The notes: generated by a model from the letters alone, not told the origin. Shown: positions 18,381 to 27,305, numbered from the stretch's first letter. The stretch: DNA of 47,178 nt from SHYR01 sp034406555 (GCA_034406555.1 DASCRM010000039.1:1-47178); one strand, 5' to 3'. Numbers and translations: made by a program.

Positions 18381-19756
18381 TACGCGTCCCCCAGTCCGGC
18401 GACGGCGCTGCGGAAGTCTTCGCCGCGCTGCTCGAACGAGCGGTAGGCGTCGAACGAGGTCCCACCGGGGGCGAAGAGCACGACATCGCCGGAGCGCGCC
18501 AGCCGCGCGGCCGCCTCGACGGCCGCGCTCACGTCATCGACCTGCTCGATCGGCGGGGTCTCGCCTGCACGGGCCTTGTCGATTGCCGAGGCGAACAGCT
18601 CCGAGGCTTCGCCAAACGTGACTACCGTGCGGCAGTGCGAGACCGCCTCGGTGGCCAGTCCCTCGATCGGCAGGTGCTTGTCGCGTCCGCCGAGCAGCAG
18701 CACGACCGGCCCGTCGAACGAGCGGAGGCCGGCGAGCGATCGCTCCGGGGTCGTGGCGATTGAGTCGTTCACGTACTCCACGCCGCCGGCCATCGCGACC
18801 GTCTCCAGCCGGTGCGGGACGCCGTGGAACCCACGCACGCCCTCAGCGATCGCCTCATGCGGCACGCCGAGGCGGGTCGCGACGGCTACGGCGGAGAGCA
18901 CGTTCGCGACGTTGTGGTCGCCGCGCAGCGCGACATCGGCTCGCGGCATCACGACCGTCGAACGGCCGCGATCACGTCGCACGATCGCGTCGCCCTCCAG
19001 CGCAGCGCCGTCGGCGGGCAGCGCGGTCATCGAGGTGGCGGCGACGCGGGCGGGTGCTTCGAGCGCGAATCCGGCGCAGACCTCGTCGTCGAGGTTGATG
19101 ATCGTGAGGTCGTCGTCGCGCTGGAACTGGAAGACGCGGCGCTTCAGCGCGACGTACTGCTCCCACGAGTAGTGGTCGAGGTGATTCGGCGTGACGTTCG
19201 TGACGCAGGCCAACTCCGGGCTCACGTCGAGCGTCTCGAGTTGCGTGTGCGAGAGCTCAACGACGACGCGAGTCTCAGTCTTGATGCCGTCCAGCAGCCC
19301 GAGCAAGCCGATGCCGATGTTGCCGCCGGTGACGTGGTCGAGTTTCGCGGCATCGAGCATCGCGCCGACCAGTGCGGTGGTCGTGGTTTTGCCGGAAGAG
19401 CCGGTGATGCCGGCGATCGGCGCAGGACAGCGCTCGAAGAAGAATCGTGTCATGGAGGAGATCGGCACGCCCGCTGCCCTCGCTGCCTCGAGTGCGGGCA
19501 GGTTCGCCGGAACACCCTGCGAGACGTAGACGGTCTCGGCGGAGATGAGGTCTTCGGTGCGGTTGGAGTCGAGTGAGAGTGTGGCGTCGCAATCGGCGAT
19601 CGCGTCCAGCGGCTCGCGCAGCTCCTCGGCCGATCGAGAGTCGGAGACAGTCACGCGGGCACCCTGCGACGAGAGGTAGCGCACGAGGTCGATGCCCTCG
19701 ATCCCCAGGCCGACGACCGTTACCGGCAAATCCCGCAGTTCCGGTTCACCCGCCAT
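18380..19756 (-). CDS. murD: UDP-N-acetylmuramoylalanine--D-glutamate ligase
   Basis: Second Mur ligase: adds D-Glu. 458 residues. N-terminal nucleotide-fold TVVGLGIEGIDLVRYLSSQG (14-33), ATP loop GITGSSGKTTTTALVG near 115-130, then TNVTPNHLDHY, and the C-terminal NDSIATTPERSLAGL and LLLGGRDKHLPIEGL signatures. The SSGK version of the P-loop is usual in MurD. It follows mraY after a 32-base gap that holds a TTGTCCACA 9-mer, and overlaps ftsW by one base. Confidence 0.96.
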   Translation of the reverse strand: MAGEPELRDLPVTVVGLGIEGIDLVRYLSSQGARVTVSDSRSAEELREPLDAIADCDATLSLDSNRTEDLISAETVYVSQGVPANLPALEAARAAGVPISSMTRFFFERCPAPIAGITGSSGKTTTTALVGAMLDAAKLDHVTGGNIGIGLLGLLDGIKTETRVVVELSHTQLETLDVSPELACVTNVTPNHLDHYSWEQYVALKRRVFQFQRDDDLTIINLDDEVCAGFALEAPARVAATSMTALPADGAALEGDAIVRRDRGRSTVVMPRADVALRGDHNVANVLSAVAVATRLGVPHEAIAEGVRGFHGVPHRLETVAMAGGVEYVNDSIATTPERSLAGLRSFDGPVVLLLGGRDKHLPIEGLATEAVSHCRTVVTFGEASELFASAIDKARAGETPPIEQVDDVSAAVEAAARLARSGDVVLFAPGGTSFDAYRSFEQRGEDFRSAVAGLGDA

Positions 19757-19788
19757 AGCGTATTAGCCGTTGTTGTCCACAGGGTATA

Positions 19789-20754
19789 TCACACCGACAA
19801 CGCCAGTGCGATACCGACCATCGCTCCCGCGACGCCGAACAACCACATTCGCATCACAATCTGGGGCTCGCTCCATCCGAGCAGTTCAAAATGGTTGTGA
19901 AGGGGGGCCATGCGGAAGAGCCGACGACCGCCCGTGACCTGGAAGTAGACAATCTGCATTACATCGGTGATTGCCTCGGCGACAAAGACGATCCCGATCA
20001 CCGGCAACAGCAGCCAGTGGCCGGTCATCAGCGCCACGGTGCCGAGCAGCGCGCCGAGGGGGAGAGCGCCCGTGTCGCCCATGAAGAGCGCCGCCGGGTG
20101 CGCGTTGTACCAGAGGAACCCGAGCAGCGCGCCGACGACCGTGAACGAGAACGTCGCGAGGAAGACCTGGCCCTGCAGGAACGCGATCACCGCGTAGGCG
20201 GCGAAGGCCAGGGCGGCGGTGCCACCGAGCAACCCGTCGAGGCCATCCGTGATTGAAACGGCGCTCGTCGTCGCGAAGAGGGTGATCACCGCGATCGGGA
20301 TGTAGGCGTAGCCGATGTCGTACGAGCCCGCCCACGGGACGTTCAGGCTGTGCACGTCGAGCCCCTCAAAGAGCACGATCGAGACGCCGATCGAGAGCAG
20401 CCCGACCATGATGAACTTCACGCGCCAGCTCAGCCCGGAGAATCGACTGCTGCTGCCCGTGAGCGTGCCGAGGTCATCGACGATCCCGATCGCCAGCGTG
20501 ATCAGCAGCACGCCGATTGGAAGCAGGATGCTCAGCTTGCCCGCGACGTTCGTCGGCCCGGATACCACCGCGACGGTGCCCCAGATCAGCAACCCACCCA
20601 TCGTCGGGGTGCCTGCTTTGACCAGGTGGGACGAAGGGCCGTCTTCGGAGATTGCCTTGCCGACGTTGAAGGACCGCAGCAGCCGGACAACGGGCCGCCC
20701 GGCAATCAGCGCCAGCACGAATGCGACGCCGCCGATCAGTAGTGCTTCGATCAC
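19789..20754 (-). CDS. mraY: Phospho-MurNAc-pentapeptide transferase
   Basis: Makes lipid I by moving phospho-MurNAc-pentapeptide to undecaprenyl phosphate. 321 residues and about ten hydrophobic segments. Active-site Asp-rich motifs are visible: the DGPSSH and GTPTMGGL region near 38-55, SITDGLDGLLGG near 166-177 and NAHPAALFMGDTGALPLG near 216-233. The His-rich PLHNHFELLGW is near 283. GTG start at 20754 overlaps the murF stop by four bases. Confidence 0.96.
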   Translation of the reverse strand: MIEALLIGGVAFVLALIAGRPVVRLLRSFNVGKAISEDGPSSHLVKAGTPTMGGLLIWGTVAVVSGPTNVAGKLSILLPIGVLLITLAIGIVDDLGTLTGSSSRFSGLSWRVKFIMVGLLSIGVSIVLFEGLDVHSLNVPWAGSYDIGYAYIPIAVITLFATTSAVSITDGLDGLLGGTAALAFAAYAVIAFLQGQVFLATFSFTVVGALLGFLWYNAHPAALFMGDTGALPLGALLGTVALMTGHWLLLPVIGIVFVAEAITDVMQIVYFQVTGGRRLFRMAPLHNHFELLGWSEPQIVMRMWLFGVAGAMVGIALALSV

Positions 20755-22178
20755 GACGCTGTCTCCTCTTCGTCCAGTGCCCGCACGACGGTCTCTAACT
20801 CCAGCGCTCGCGATCCTTTCACCAGCAGCACATCGCCTTCGTGCAGCTCGTCGCGCATCGCGGCCGTCGCCTGCTCCTTCGATGCGAAGTGGCGAGCGCC
20901 GACCATGCCCGCCGCACGGGCGCTCTCCGCGATGCGGACGGCGAGGTCGCCGATCGTGAGCAGGCTGTCGAGCACCTCCGCGGCACGACGGCCGATGCGG
21001 TCGTGCGACTCGTCGGTCAGCTCGCCGAGTTCGCGCATGTCGCCCAGCAGGGCGATGCGGCGGCCCGGCATCTCCGAGAGCAGGTCGAGCGCGGCGAGCA
21101 TCGAGGCGGGATTGGCGTTGTAGGTGTCATCGAGCAGCGTCACGCCGCCTTCGATACCTCGCACCGAGAGCCGCAGCGGGATGTCGAGCGCCTCGATCGC
21201 GTCGCACACCGCGTCGAAGGTCATGTCGTCGGCCAGCCCGACCGCCGCAGCGGCGAGCACGTTCGAGACCAGGTGCGCGCCGGGGAGCGGCACGCGCAGG
21301 CGTCGAGACTGCCCGCTCGCCGTCAGCTCGAACTCGAAGCCGTCCGCGCCGTGGCTCGTGACCTCGGTGCCGCGCACGTCGAGGTCGTCTCCCTCGGCAC
21401 CGAAGAGCCAGACGCGGGCGTCTGTGTGTGAGGCCATCGCCAGCACGTCCGGGTCGTCCGCGTTGAGGATCGCGTGGCCGTCGGCGGGTAGCGCCTCGGG
21501 TAGCTCGCGCTTGGCGGCGATGATCGTCTCCAGCGAGCCGGCGCGTTCGAGGTGCACCGGGCCGACGTTGAGCACGACGCCGATGCGCGGATGCGTCCAC
21601 TCGCAGAGCAGCGCGATCTCGGTCGTGGTGTACATGCCCATCTCGATTACGGCGCGTTGCGTCTCAGGGCGCGTCTCCAGCAGGCAGAGCGGGACGCCGA
21701 TCTCGTTGTTGTAGTTCTGCTCGCTGGCCTGCACGCGGTAGCGTGCGCCCAGCACAGCGGCGTTGATCAGCTTCGTCGTGGTCTTGCCGACGTTGCCGGT
21801 GATCCCCACGATGTCCGTCGATGGCAGGGCGGCGCGCCATGCGACGGCGATGCGTTGCAGTGCCGCGAGCGGGTCGGCCACGACGAACTGCGAGGGGCCG
21901 GACGTCGCGTCGAGGCCCTCGGTCGGTTGCGAGACGAGCAAGCCACTCGCGCCGGCGTCGATGGCGTCCGCGACGAAGCCGTGCCCATCGGTGGTCTCGC
22001 CGGGTAGCGCGACGAAGAGGTCGCCGGGCTGCACCTGCCGCGAGTCGATCACGGCGCGGGCGAACTCGTGGTCGGGCCCGCTGCGACTGAGCAGCAGATC
22101 GCCCAGCGCGGCCGTAACGAAGCCGGCATCGAGGGTGGGGGAGTTGCTGGTCACTGCGCGTTTACGTTCCGCCACCAT
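20751..22178 (-). CDS. murF: UDP-MurNAc-tripeptide--D-Ala-D-Ala ligase
   Basis: Adds the D-Ala-D-Ala dipeptide to the UDP-MurNAc tripeptide. ATG at 22178 overlaps the ftsI stop (TGATG) and gives 475 residues; open frame before it mirrors ftsI. The N-terminal MurE/F-type domain has AVIDSRQVQPGDLFVALPGE, the ATP loop is GITGNVGKTTTK, and the MurF-specific SEQNYNNEIGVPLCLL and LLDDTYNANPASM follow. MurE normally sits between ftsI and murF; here the two genes overlap directly, so murE must be elsewhere in the genome. Confidence 0.96.
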   Translation of the reverse strand: MVAERKRAVTSNSPTLDAGFVTAALGDLLLSRSGPDHEFARAVIDSRQVQPGDLFVALPGETTDGHGFVADAIDAGASGLLVSQPTEGLDATSGPSQFVVADPLAALQRIAVAWRAALPSTDIVGITGNVGKTTTKLINAAVLGARYRVQASEQNYNNEIGVPLCLLETRPETQRAVIEMGMYTTTEIALLCEWTHPRIGVVLNVGPVHLERAGSLETIIAAKRELPEALPADGHAILNADDPDVLAMASHTDARVWLFGAEGDDLDVRGTEVTSHGADGFEFELTASGQSRRLRVPLPGAHLVSNVLAAAAVGLADDMTFDAVCDAIEALDIPLRLSVRGIEGGVTLLDDTYNANPASMLAALDLLSEMPGRRIALLGDMRELGELTDESHDRIGRRAAEVLDSLLTIGDLAVRIAESARAAGMVGARHFASKEQATAAMRDELHEGDVLLVKGSRALELETVVRALDEEETAS

Positions 22179-23911
22179 CACCGGCCGGTCATCCGGACAA
22201 CGGTCGTGGGCTCCTCGAGGTACTTCATGATCTCGGCCGCCAGACCGGCGAAGACGGGCGCCGCTACCTGCCCACCGAGGTTCCGGTCGACGCCCGGTTG
22301 ATCGATCTTCACCAGCACGGAGATGCGCGGTGCCTCGTACGGCAGGAAGCCCGCGAAGGTTGCGATTGTGGTGTCGAAGTCGTAGCCCGTCGGGACGGAG
22401 ACGATCGTCGTCCCGGTCTTGCCGGCGACGCGATAGCCGGGCACGCGGGCGCCGTGCCACTGCACGCCCTCGACGACCGCCAGCATCAGGTCGGCCATCG
22501 TTCGTGCCGTGGCGGGCGAGATCACCTGCCGCACCTCGACCGGGTCGAACTCGCGTACACGGTTTTCAGTCACGATCTTGGAGACGATGTAGGGGCGCAT
22601 CAGCTTGCCGTCGTTGGCGAAGACGTTGACGGCGGTCAACACCTGCAGCGGCGTGGCCGCGAGCCCCTGTCCGTAGGAGTTCGTGGCGAGGTCGATCGGG
22701 TACCAGTCGTCGTCGGCCGGAGTACGGATGATGCCGTCTGACTCGCCCGAGAGCCCGATGTGCGTCTGCTCGCCGATGCCGAAGGCGGCCAGGTAGTCGT
22801 AGAAGTCGTCCGCGCCAATCTCCTCCGCAAGCCAGACGGCGCCGGTATTCAGTGAGCGCTGAAGCAGCTCTGTGACGGTTACCTCCCCGTATGCTTGGAA
22901 GTCCCAGTTGCGGATCGTGCGGTCGCCGATCTCGACACGGCCCTCGTCGACGTAGGTGGTGTCCGGCGTCACCCGTCCGAGGTCGAGCGCGGCAGCGGCG
23001 GTGAGCGTCTTGAAGACGGAGCCTGGCTCGTAGAGGTCGGTGACTACGCGGTTGCGCACGAGGTCGGCGAGTTGCCGGTCCTCCAGCGCCTGAGGGGTGA
23101 GCGCGCTCGCCGGTCGCGAGGCGATCGCGAGCACCCCGCCGGTGCGCGGATCCATCACCAGGATGCTGCCGGAGGGCGCTTCGTATTGCTCAAGCGCCGC
23201 ATCGAGCGCGCGCTCGATGATCGTCTGGATGAAGCGGTCGAGCGTCAGATGCACCTCGCCGCCGGCCTCCGGCGCTCGTTCGGCGCGCTGAGCGAAGGCG
23301 ATCGGGCGGCCCAGCGTGTCACGCTCCGAGACGATGCGGCCGGGCTGGCCGCGCAGCTCGACGTCGTAGTCGGCCTCGATGCCCCAGAGGCCGCCGCCGT
23401 CGAGACCGACGTAGCCGATCAACTGGCTCGCGAGGTCACCTGCCGGGTACGCGCGCACCGAGGAGGGCAGGGCGCGGACGCCCCAGAGACCCTGACGCTG
23501 GAGCTCCAGCCCCTGGCGGTACTCGATGTCGCGGACCAGGATCACGTCGCCGAGCTCCTGGCTCGTGCCACGGTCGAAGACCGTCGCGGCGTCGAGGTCG
23601 AGCGCGGCGGCGAGATCACGAGCCGCTTCCAGCGCCTGTTCGCGGTCGCGCCAGAGGAAGCTGTCGAGGTAGATGTCCCAGGTATCGACAGAGGTGGCGA
23701 TCGGGTAGCCGGTGGCATCGATGATCGCCCCGCGTGGGGCGGCGACGCTGACCGCGCCGTAGCGCGTGATCGCGGCTTCCTCCAGGTAGCGGTTGTGGTT
23801 GATGAGCTGAATCTGGGCGAGCCGGCCGAGCAGCGCCGCCATCATCACGATCAGCAGCGTGGCAAGCACGCGATGTCGCCATGTGCGGTGGTCAGGCCTC
23901 AGGTCATCCAC
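22178..23911 (-). CDS. ftsI: Class B penicillin-binding protein (FtsI/PBP2 type)
   Basis: Septal transpeptidase that cross-links peptidoglycan, partner of FtsW. 577 residues with a short cytoplasmic N-terminus, one transmembrane helix (about 14-35), a pedestal domain beginning with RGAIIDATGYPIA, and a transpeptidase domain. The catalytic motifs are complete: SVFK (S of EPGSVFKTL), SLN in LQRSLNTGAVWLAEEIG, and KTG in AGKTGTT. No PASTA domains are present. The start is GTG at 23911, with a 60-base spacer and a strong hairpin between it and ftsL. Followed by murF with overlap. Confidence 0.95.
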   Translation of the reverse strand: MDDLRPDHRTWRHRVLATLLIVMMAALLGRLAQIQLINHNRYLEEAAITRYGAVSVAAPRGAIIDATGYPIATSVDTWDIYLDSFLWRDREQALEAARDLAAALDLDAATVFDRGTSQELGDVILVRDIEYRQGLELQRQGLWGVRALPSSVRAYPAGDLASQLIGYVGLDGGGLWGIEADYDVELRGQPGRIVSERDTLGRPIAFAQRAERAPEAGGEVHLTLDRFIQTIIERALDAALEQYEAPSGSILVMDPRTGGVLAIASRPASALTPQALEDRQLADLVRNRVVTDLYEPGSVFKTLTAAAALDLGRVTPDTTYVDEGRVEIGDRTIRNWDFQAYGEVTVTELLQRSLNTGAVWLAEEIGADDFYDYLAAFGIGEQTHIGLSGESDGIIRTPADDDWYPIDLATNSYGQGLAATPLQVLTAVNVFANDGKLMRPYIVSKIVTENRVREFDPVEVRQVISPATARTMADLMLAVVEGVQWHGARVPGYRVAGKTGTTIVSVPTGYDFDTTIATFAGFLPYEAPRISVLVKIDQPGVDRNLGGQVAAPVFAGLAAEIMKYLEEPTTVVRMTGR

Positions 23912-23935
23912 GGAGAGCGCTCCCTCGAGACCTAC

Positions 23936-23966
23936 GGCTCCGTACCCCGGTGACCGGGGCGGAGCC
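23936..23966 (-). other. Strong hairpin in the ftsL-ftsI spacer
   Basis: GGCTCCG (23936-23942) pairs with CGGAGCC (23960-23966), and inside it CCCCGG pairs with CCGGGG around a TGA loop, giving 13 base pairs with one two-base bulge. It begins six bases after the ftsL stop codon. There is no T-run, so it looks like an RNA-processing, stabilising or partial attenuation element rather than a full terminator. Confidence 0.5.
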
Positions 23967-23971
23967 GGTGG

Positions 23972-24409
23972 TTAGTTGAACCCCGGCAACCTGTTCAGCA
24001 GCTGCTCCCACCAGGCGGCGGGGGCGAGCGGGGACGGTGCGTCCCATGAGATGAAGCGTTCTGGCATCGGGATGCGGGTCGGCGCGGGCGTGGTGACCGC
24101 GATCTGGAGGGTCTGCTCCGGCTCGACCATGCCCAGCCGTTCGACAGCCTGCTGGCGAATCTGGTCGATCACGGAGATCTGGGCGATCTCGCCTTCCAGC
24201 AAGTGCACCTCGGCGGAGAGCGTCGCGCGTTCAATCTCGAGCTGACGCATCTCGTAGCCGATCGTGGAGGTGCGGCTCGACTGCAGCACCTGCAGCAAGC
24301 CGGTCAGTGTGACGACGGTGAGCACGAACATCGCGAGGAAGATCAGCGGGATGCGCGCGCTGAGAGTTGGTACCGCGGGACGGGCAGCCGTCCTCGGTAC
24401 GATCGCCAT
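23972..24409 (-). CDS. ftsL: FtsL-like cell division protein
   Basis: 145 residues with one transmembrane helix at about 22-43 and a following coiled coil (residues about 50-95: YEMRQLEIERATLSAEVHLL and on), the plan of FtsL/DivIC proteins that form a complex with FtsQ. A Pro-rich tail follows the coil. Sequence conservation in this family is low, so the call depends on architecture and on the position between rsmH and ftsI, which is where ftsL belongs. ATG at 24409 overlaps the rsmH stop (TGATG). Confidence 0.8.
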   Translation of the reverse strand: MAIVPRTAARPAVPTLSARIPLIFLAMFVLTVVTLTGLLQVLQSSRTSTIGYEMRQLEIERATLSAEVHLLEGEIAQISVIDQIRQQAVERLGMVEPEQTLQIAVTTPAPTRIPMPERFISWDAPSPLAPAAWWEQLLNRLPGFN

Positions 24410-25368
24410 CAGGCGGCCAGCCGATCGGCCGGCGACTCGGCGACGCGCATGCGTGCCGAGCGGGAGCGAGGGTTGCGAGCGGTTTCGGCCTCACTGGGCT
24501 TGCGCACGCGCTTCGTCACCCTGCGCAGCGTCGCGACGTGATCGCAGACGCACATTGGTATTCGAGGCGGGCAGATGCAGTCCGTGGACTCACGCTGGAA
24601 GTACTGCTTCACGAGGCGGTCTTCGAGCGAGTGAAAGGCGATCACCACAATGCGTGAGCCAGCGTCGCCGAGCAGGCTGTGGGCCGCGGGTAGCACTTCA
24701 GTCAGGCTGTCCATTTCCTGATTGACCGCTATCCGCAGGGCCTGGAACGTCAGAGTGGCGGGGTGGATTTGACGTGACCTGCCCCGTCCCACAGCCTGCT
24801 CGACGGCGCTGACTAGTTCACCCGTGGTCTGAATCGGGCGGCGCTGGACGATTGCTCGTGCAATTGCCCGTGAACGCCGCTCCTCTCCAAATTGGTAGAT
24901 GAGCGTTGCCAGTTCGTCTTGTGCGTATTCGTTCACGATCTCCCGAGCCGTGATTCCTTCCGTCTGGTCCATGCGCATGTCCAGTGGCTCATCGCGCTGG
25001 AACGAGAAGCCCCGTCCCTCCGCATCGAGTTGCAGTGAGGAGACGCCGAGGTCGAGGAGGATTCCGTCGATTGGCGTGAAGTCGTGTTCGTCGCAGAGTT
25101 CGACGATGTCGCGGAAGTTGCCCTGCGCGAGTACGACGGCGTCGCCGTGTGCAGCAAGCCGCTTGCCGGCTTCCGCGAGCGCGTCGGCGTCGCAGTCGAT
25201 GCCCAGCAGCCGGCCACCGGGGCTCGCCGCCTCGATGATCGCCGCGGCGTGACCGCCGAGGCCGACTGTCGCATCGACGTAGCTACCGCCGGGATGCACG
25301 GCAAGGCCTTCGATCGCTTCGTTCAGCATCACGGGCTCGTGGGAGCGGGCGGGGCGGGGGGCCGTCAC
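24409..25368 (-). CDS. rsmH: 16S rRNA m4C1402 methyltransferase RsmH
   Basis: SAM-dependent methyltransferase acting on cytidine 1402 of 16S rRNA. 319 residues. HEPVMLNEAIEGLAVHPGG at the start, the SAM site YVDATVGLGGHAAAI, then GILLDLGVSSLQLD and GFSFQRDEPLDMRMD, followed by IAFHSLEDRLVKQYF and CICPP near the end are all family signatures. Start ATG 25368 overlaps mraZ by four bases. Normal member of the mra cluster. Confidence 0.97.
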   Translation of the reverse strand: MTAPRPARSHEPVMLNEAIEGLAVHPGGSYVDATVGLGGHAAAIIEAASPGGRLLGIDCDADALAEAGKRLAAHGDAVVLAQGNFRDIVELCDEHDFTPIDGILLDLGVSSLQLDAEGRGFSFQRDEPLDMRMDQTEGITAREIVNEYAQDELATLIYQFGEERRSRAIARAIVQRRPIQTTGELVSAVEQAVGRGRSRQIHPATLTFQALRIAVNQEMDSLTEVLPAAHSLLGDAGSRIVVIAFHSLEDRLVKQYFQRESTDCICPPRIPMCVCDHVATLRRVTKRVRKPSEAETARNPRSRSARMRVAESPADRLAA

Positions 25369-25796
25369 GATGCGCCTCCCGTGGCCGCGGCCTCATCTTC
25401 GTCGGCGGCTGTCTCCAGCGCCTCGTTCCAGCGGTCGGGATTCCAGATTTCGACGTAGTCGCCGCAGCCGACGATCACGGCGCGATCCTCAAGTGAGGCA
25501 TGGCCGCGTAGTCCCTGGGGGAGCAGCACACGGCCCTGGCCGTCGAGTTCGACGTCGAATGCACCAGGGAGGAAGGCGCGACGGATACGACGGCCACCGA
25601 CTTCGCGCGTGCTGCGCTGTTCGCCGAGCCGGAGCTGGACCTCGGCCTCGAAGCCCTCGGAGGAGTAGAGCTCGACGCAACCGTCCGGGCTGCCGCGAAG
25701 TACGGCGCCGTCGGCAAGGGAGTGTCGGTAGCGTGCAGGGATAGCGAGCCGTCCTCGATCGTCAACTGAGTGCTCGTATGTGCCGTAGAACGTCAC
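25365..25796 (-). CDS. mraZ: Transcriptional regulator MraZ
   Basis: AbrB-fold regulator heading the division and cell wall cluster. GTG at 25796 gives 143 residues and the family N-terminus TFYGTYEHSVDDRGRLAIPA; the open frame further upstream is not conserved sequence. Two AbrB-like halves are visible, each with a D-x-x-GR motif (VDDRGRLAIPARYR at about 10-23 and LDGQGRVLLPQGLR at about 87-100). A Glu/Ala-rich tail ends the protein. TGGGG repeats just upstream look like MraZ's own binding boxes, suggesting autoregulation. Confidence 0.93.
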   Translation of the reverse strand: MTFYGTYEHSVDDRGRLAIPARYRHSLADGAVLRGSPDGCVELYSSEGFEAEVQLRLGEQRSTREVGGRRIRRAFLPGAFDVELDGQGRVLLPQGLRGHASLEDRAVIVGCGDYVEIWNPDRWNEALETAADEDEAAATGGAS

Positions 25797-25833
25797 TTGC
25801 GGATTCCCCGCCTGAGCGGTGCATGGGCTGATT

Positions 25834-25848
25834 CCCCATTTCGCCCCA
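25834..25848 (-). promoter_or_regulatory. MraZ box pair upstream of mraZ
   Basis: TGGGG (25844-25848) and TGGGG (25834-25838) on the minus strand are separated by exactly five bases, the 10-base-period architecture known for MraZ operators (TGGGN-N5-TGGGN). A further CGGGG at 25855-25859 lies one base out of register. The pair is 38-52 bases before the mraZ start. Confidence 0.6.
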
Positions 25849-25861
25849 CCAAAGCCCCGGA

Positions 25862-25891
25862 AGCCTACCATAGTCCCCCGCGCGGATTCAA
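25862..25891 (-). promoter_or_regulatory. Possible mra cluster promoter
   Basis: TTGAAT (25886-25891) and TAGGCT (25862-25867) on the minus strand are 18 bases apart, just upstream of the MraZ boxes. The match is moderate. Position favours it as the promoter of the division cluster. Confidence 0.35.
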
Positions 25892-25999
25892 GACTGAGCG
25901 CCAACTCCCCCATCAAGCGGCCCGCTGCACCCCCGACGCTCCGTTGTTATCCTTGCCGCGACAGAGAATCGACGTGCGCAAAATCAACGGGCGAGGCGA

Positions 26000-26476
26000 A
26001 TGAAGGCAGCCGTGCTGACGGTCAGCGACCTCGGCTCGCGAGGCGAGCGCGAAGATACGGCCGGCCCGGCCGTCGCGGCGGTGCTCGTCGAGGCGGGCTT
26101 CGAGGTTGCCGAGCGCGCGCTACTGCCGGACGATCCGGATCAGATCGCCGATCAGCTGCGCGGCTGGGCGGATGGCGGCGAGATCGCGCTCGCCCTCACC
26201 GTCGGTGGCACTGGCCTGAGTCCGCGCGATCGTACCCCTGAGGCGACGGAGGCGGTGATCGACTACCGTGTCGATGGTCTCGTGCAGGGGATGCGCGCGG
26301 TCGGACTCGCCTCGACGCCGATGGCGATGCTCTCGCGTGGCCTCGCCGGGGTGCGTGGCTCGATGCTGATCATCAACCTGCCGGGCAGCGAGCGCGGCTC
26401 GACCGAGAACCTGGAGGCCGTGCTTCCGGTGCTGGCTCATGCCGTCGAGCAACTGCGCGACGGCGGTGGGCACTGA
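26000..26476 (+). CDS. MogA/MoaB family molybdopterin-binding protein
   Basis: 158-residue single-domain protein of the MoaB/Mog family, which adenylylates molybdopterin or binds it during molybdenum cofactor assembly. It has the family's VLTVSDLGSRG start, the TVGGTGLSPRDRTPEAT motif with the conserved GGTG and Asp (about 73-89), and LIINLPGSERGSTENLEAV near 128-146. Placed ahead of trmD on the plus strand, divergent from mraZ. No other molybdenum cofactor genes are in the window, so its substrate partner cannot be inferred here. Confidence 0.88.
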   Translation: MKAAVLTVSDLGSRGEREDTAGPAVAAVLVEAGFEVAERALLPDDPDQIADQLRGWADGGEIALALTVGGTGLSPRDRTPEATEAVIDYRVDGLVQGMRAVGLASTPMAMLSRGLAGVRGSMLIINLPGSERGSTENLEAVLPVLAHAVEQLRDGGGH

Positions 26477-26492
26477 GCGTGGGACTCGGCAG

Positions 26493-27242
26493 ATGCGTAT
26501 TGATGTACTGACGATCTTCCCCGGCATCTTCGCCGGGCCGCTGGACGAGTCGATCCTGCGTCGGGCGCGCGAGGCGGAGCTGATCGATGTCGCCGTGCAC
26601 GACACCCGCGACTGGGCGACCGACCGTCACCACCGCGTCGACGACGCTTCGTTTGGTGGCGGGCCGGGGATGCTGATGAAGTCAGAGCCACTGTTCGCCG
26701 CCGTCGAGGCCGTGAAAGAGCTGCATGACGCGCCCGCGACGACCGTGCTGATGACGCCGCAGGGCGAACGACTCAATCGCCACCTCGCCGCTGAACTGGC
26801 CTCGCTGCCCCGTCTGCTGCTGATCTGCGGGCGGTATGAGGGGGTCGACGAGCGAGTGCGCGAGCACCTGGTCGACCGCGAGGTGAGCACGGGCGATGTG
26901 GTGCTCTCCGGCGGTGAGCTGCCCGCGTTGATGCTGATCGATGCCGTCGCGAGGCTGATCCCGGGCGTGCTCGGGGCGGAGCAGTCGCTCGACGAGGAGT
27001 CGTTCGAGGACAACCTGCTCGAATACCCGCAGTACACGCGCCCGGCGGAGTTTCGAGGCTGGGAGGTGCCGGAGATACTGCTCTCCGGCCACCACGCGGA
27101 GATCGCTCGCTGGCGTCGTCGTCAGCGCCTGCTGCGTACGCGGGAGCGGCGCCCAGATCTGCTCGCGGAGGCGGACTTGAGCGCGGGGGAGCGCGAGTGG
27201 CTGGATGCGCTCGACGCTACAGAGGCCGCACCGCTAGACTGA
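26493..27242 (+). CDS. trmD: tRNA (guanine37-N1)-methyltransferase
   Basis: SPOUT methyltransferase that makes m1G37 in tRNA and prevents frameshifting. ATG at 26493 gives 249 residues and MRIDVLTIFPGIFAGPL; an earlier in-frame ATG lies inside mogA. Conserved parts are FGGGPGMLMKSEP, the trefoil-knot LICGRYEGVDERV (about 111-123) and GDVVLSGGELPALMLIDAVARLIPG, where the usual Tyr of DYVLSGGE is Val. SGHHAEIARWRR follows near the end. rplS follows, as in most bacteria. Confidence 0.97.
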   Translation: MRIDVLTIFPGIFAGPLDESILRRAREAELIDVAVHDTRDWATDRHHRVDDASFGGGPGMLMKSEPLFAAVEAVKELHDAPATTVLMTPQGERLNRHLAAELASLPRLLLICGRYEGVDERVREHLVDREVSTGDVVLSGGELPALMLIDAVARLIPGVLGAEQSLDEESFEDNLLEYPQYTRPAEFRGWEVPEILLSGHHAEIARWRRRQRLLRTRERRPDLLAEADLSAGEREWLDALDATEAAPLD

Positions 27243-27305
27243 ACGGCACTCGCAACATGTACTGAACATTACTCGCCGGCCCTGCTGCGCCCGCCTGAGG
27301 ACAAC

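Noticed and set aside
19773..19781. DnaA box (TTGTCCACA) between mraY and murD
   Set aside because: A single 8/9 match inside a gene run, without neighbours; probably chance.
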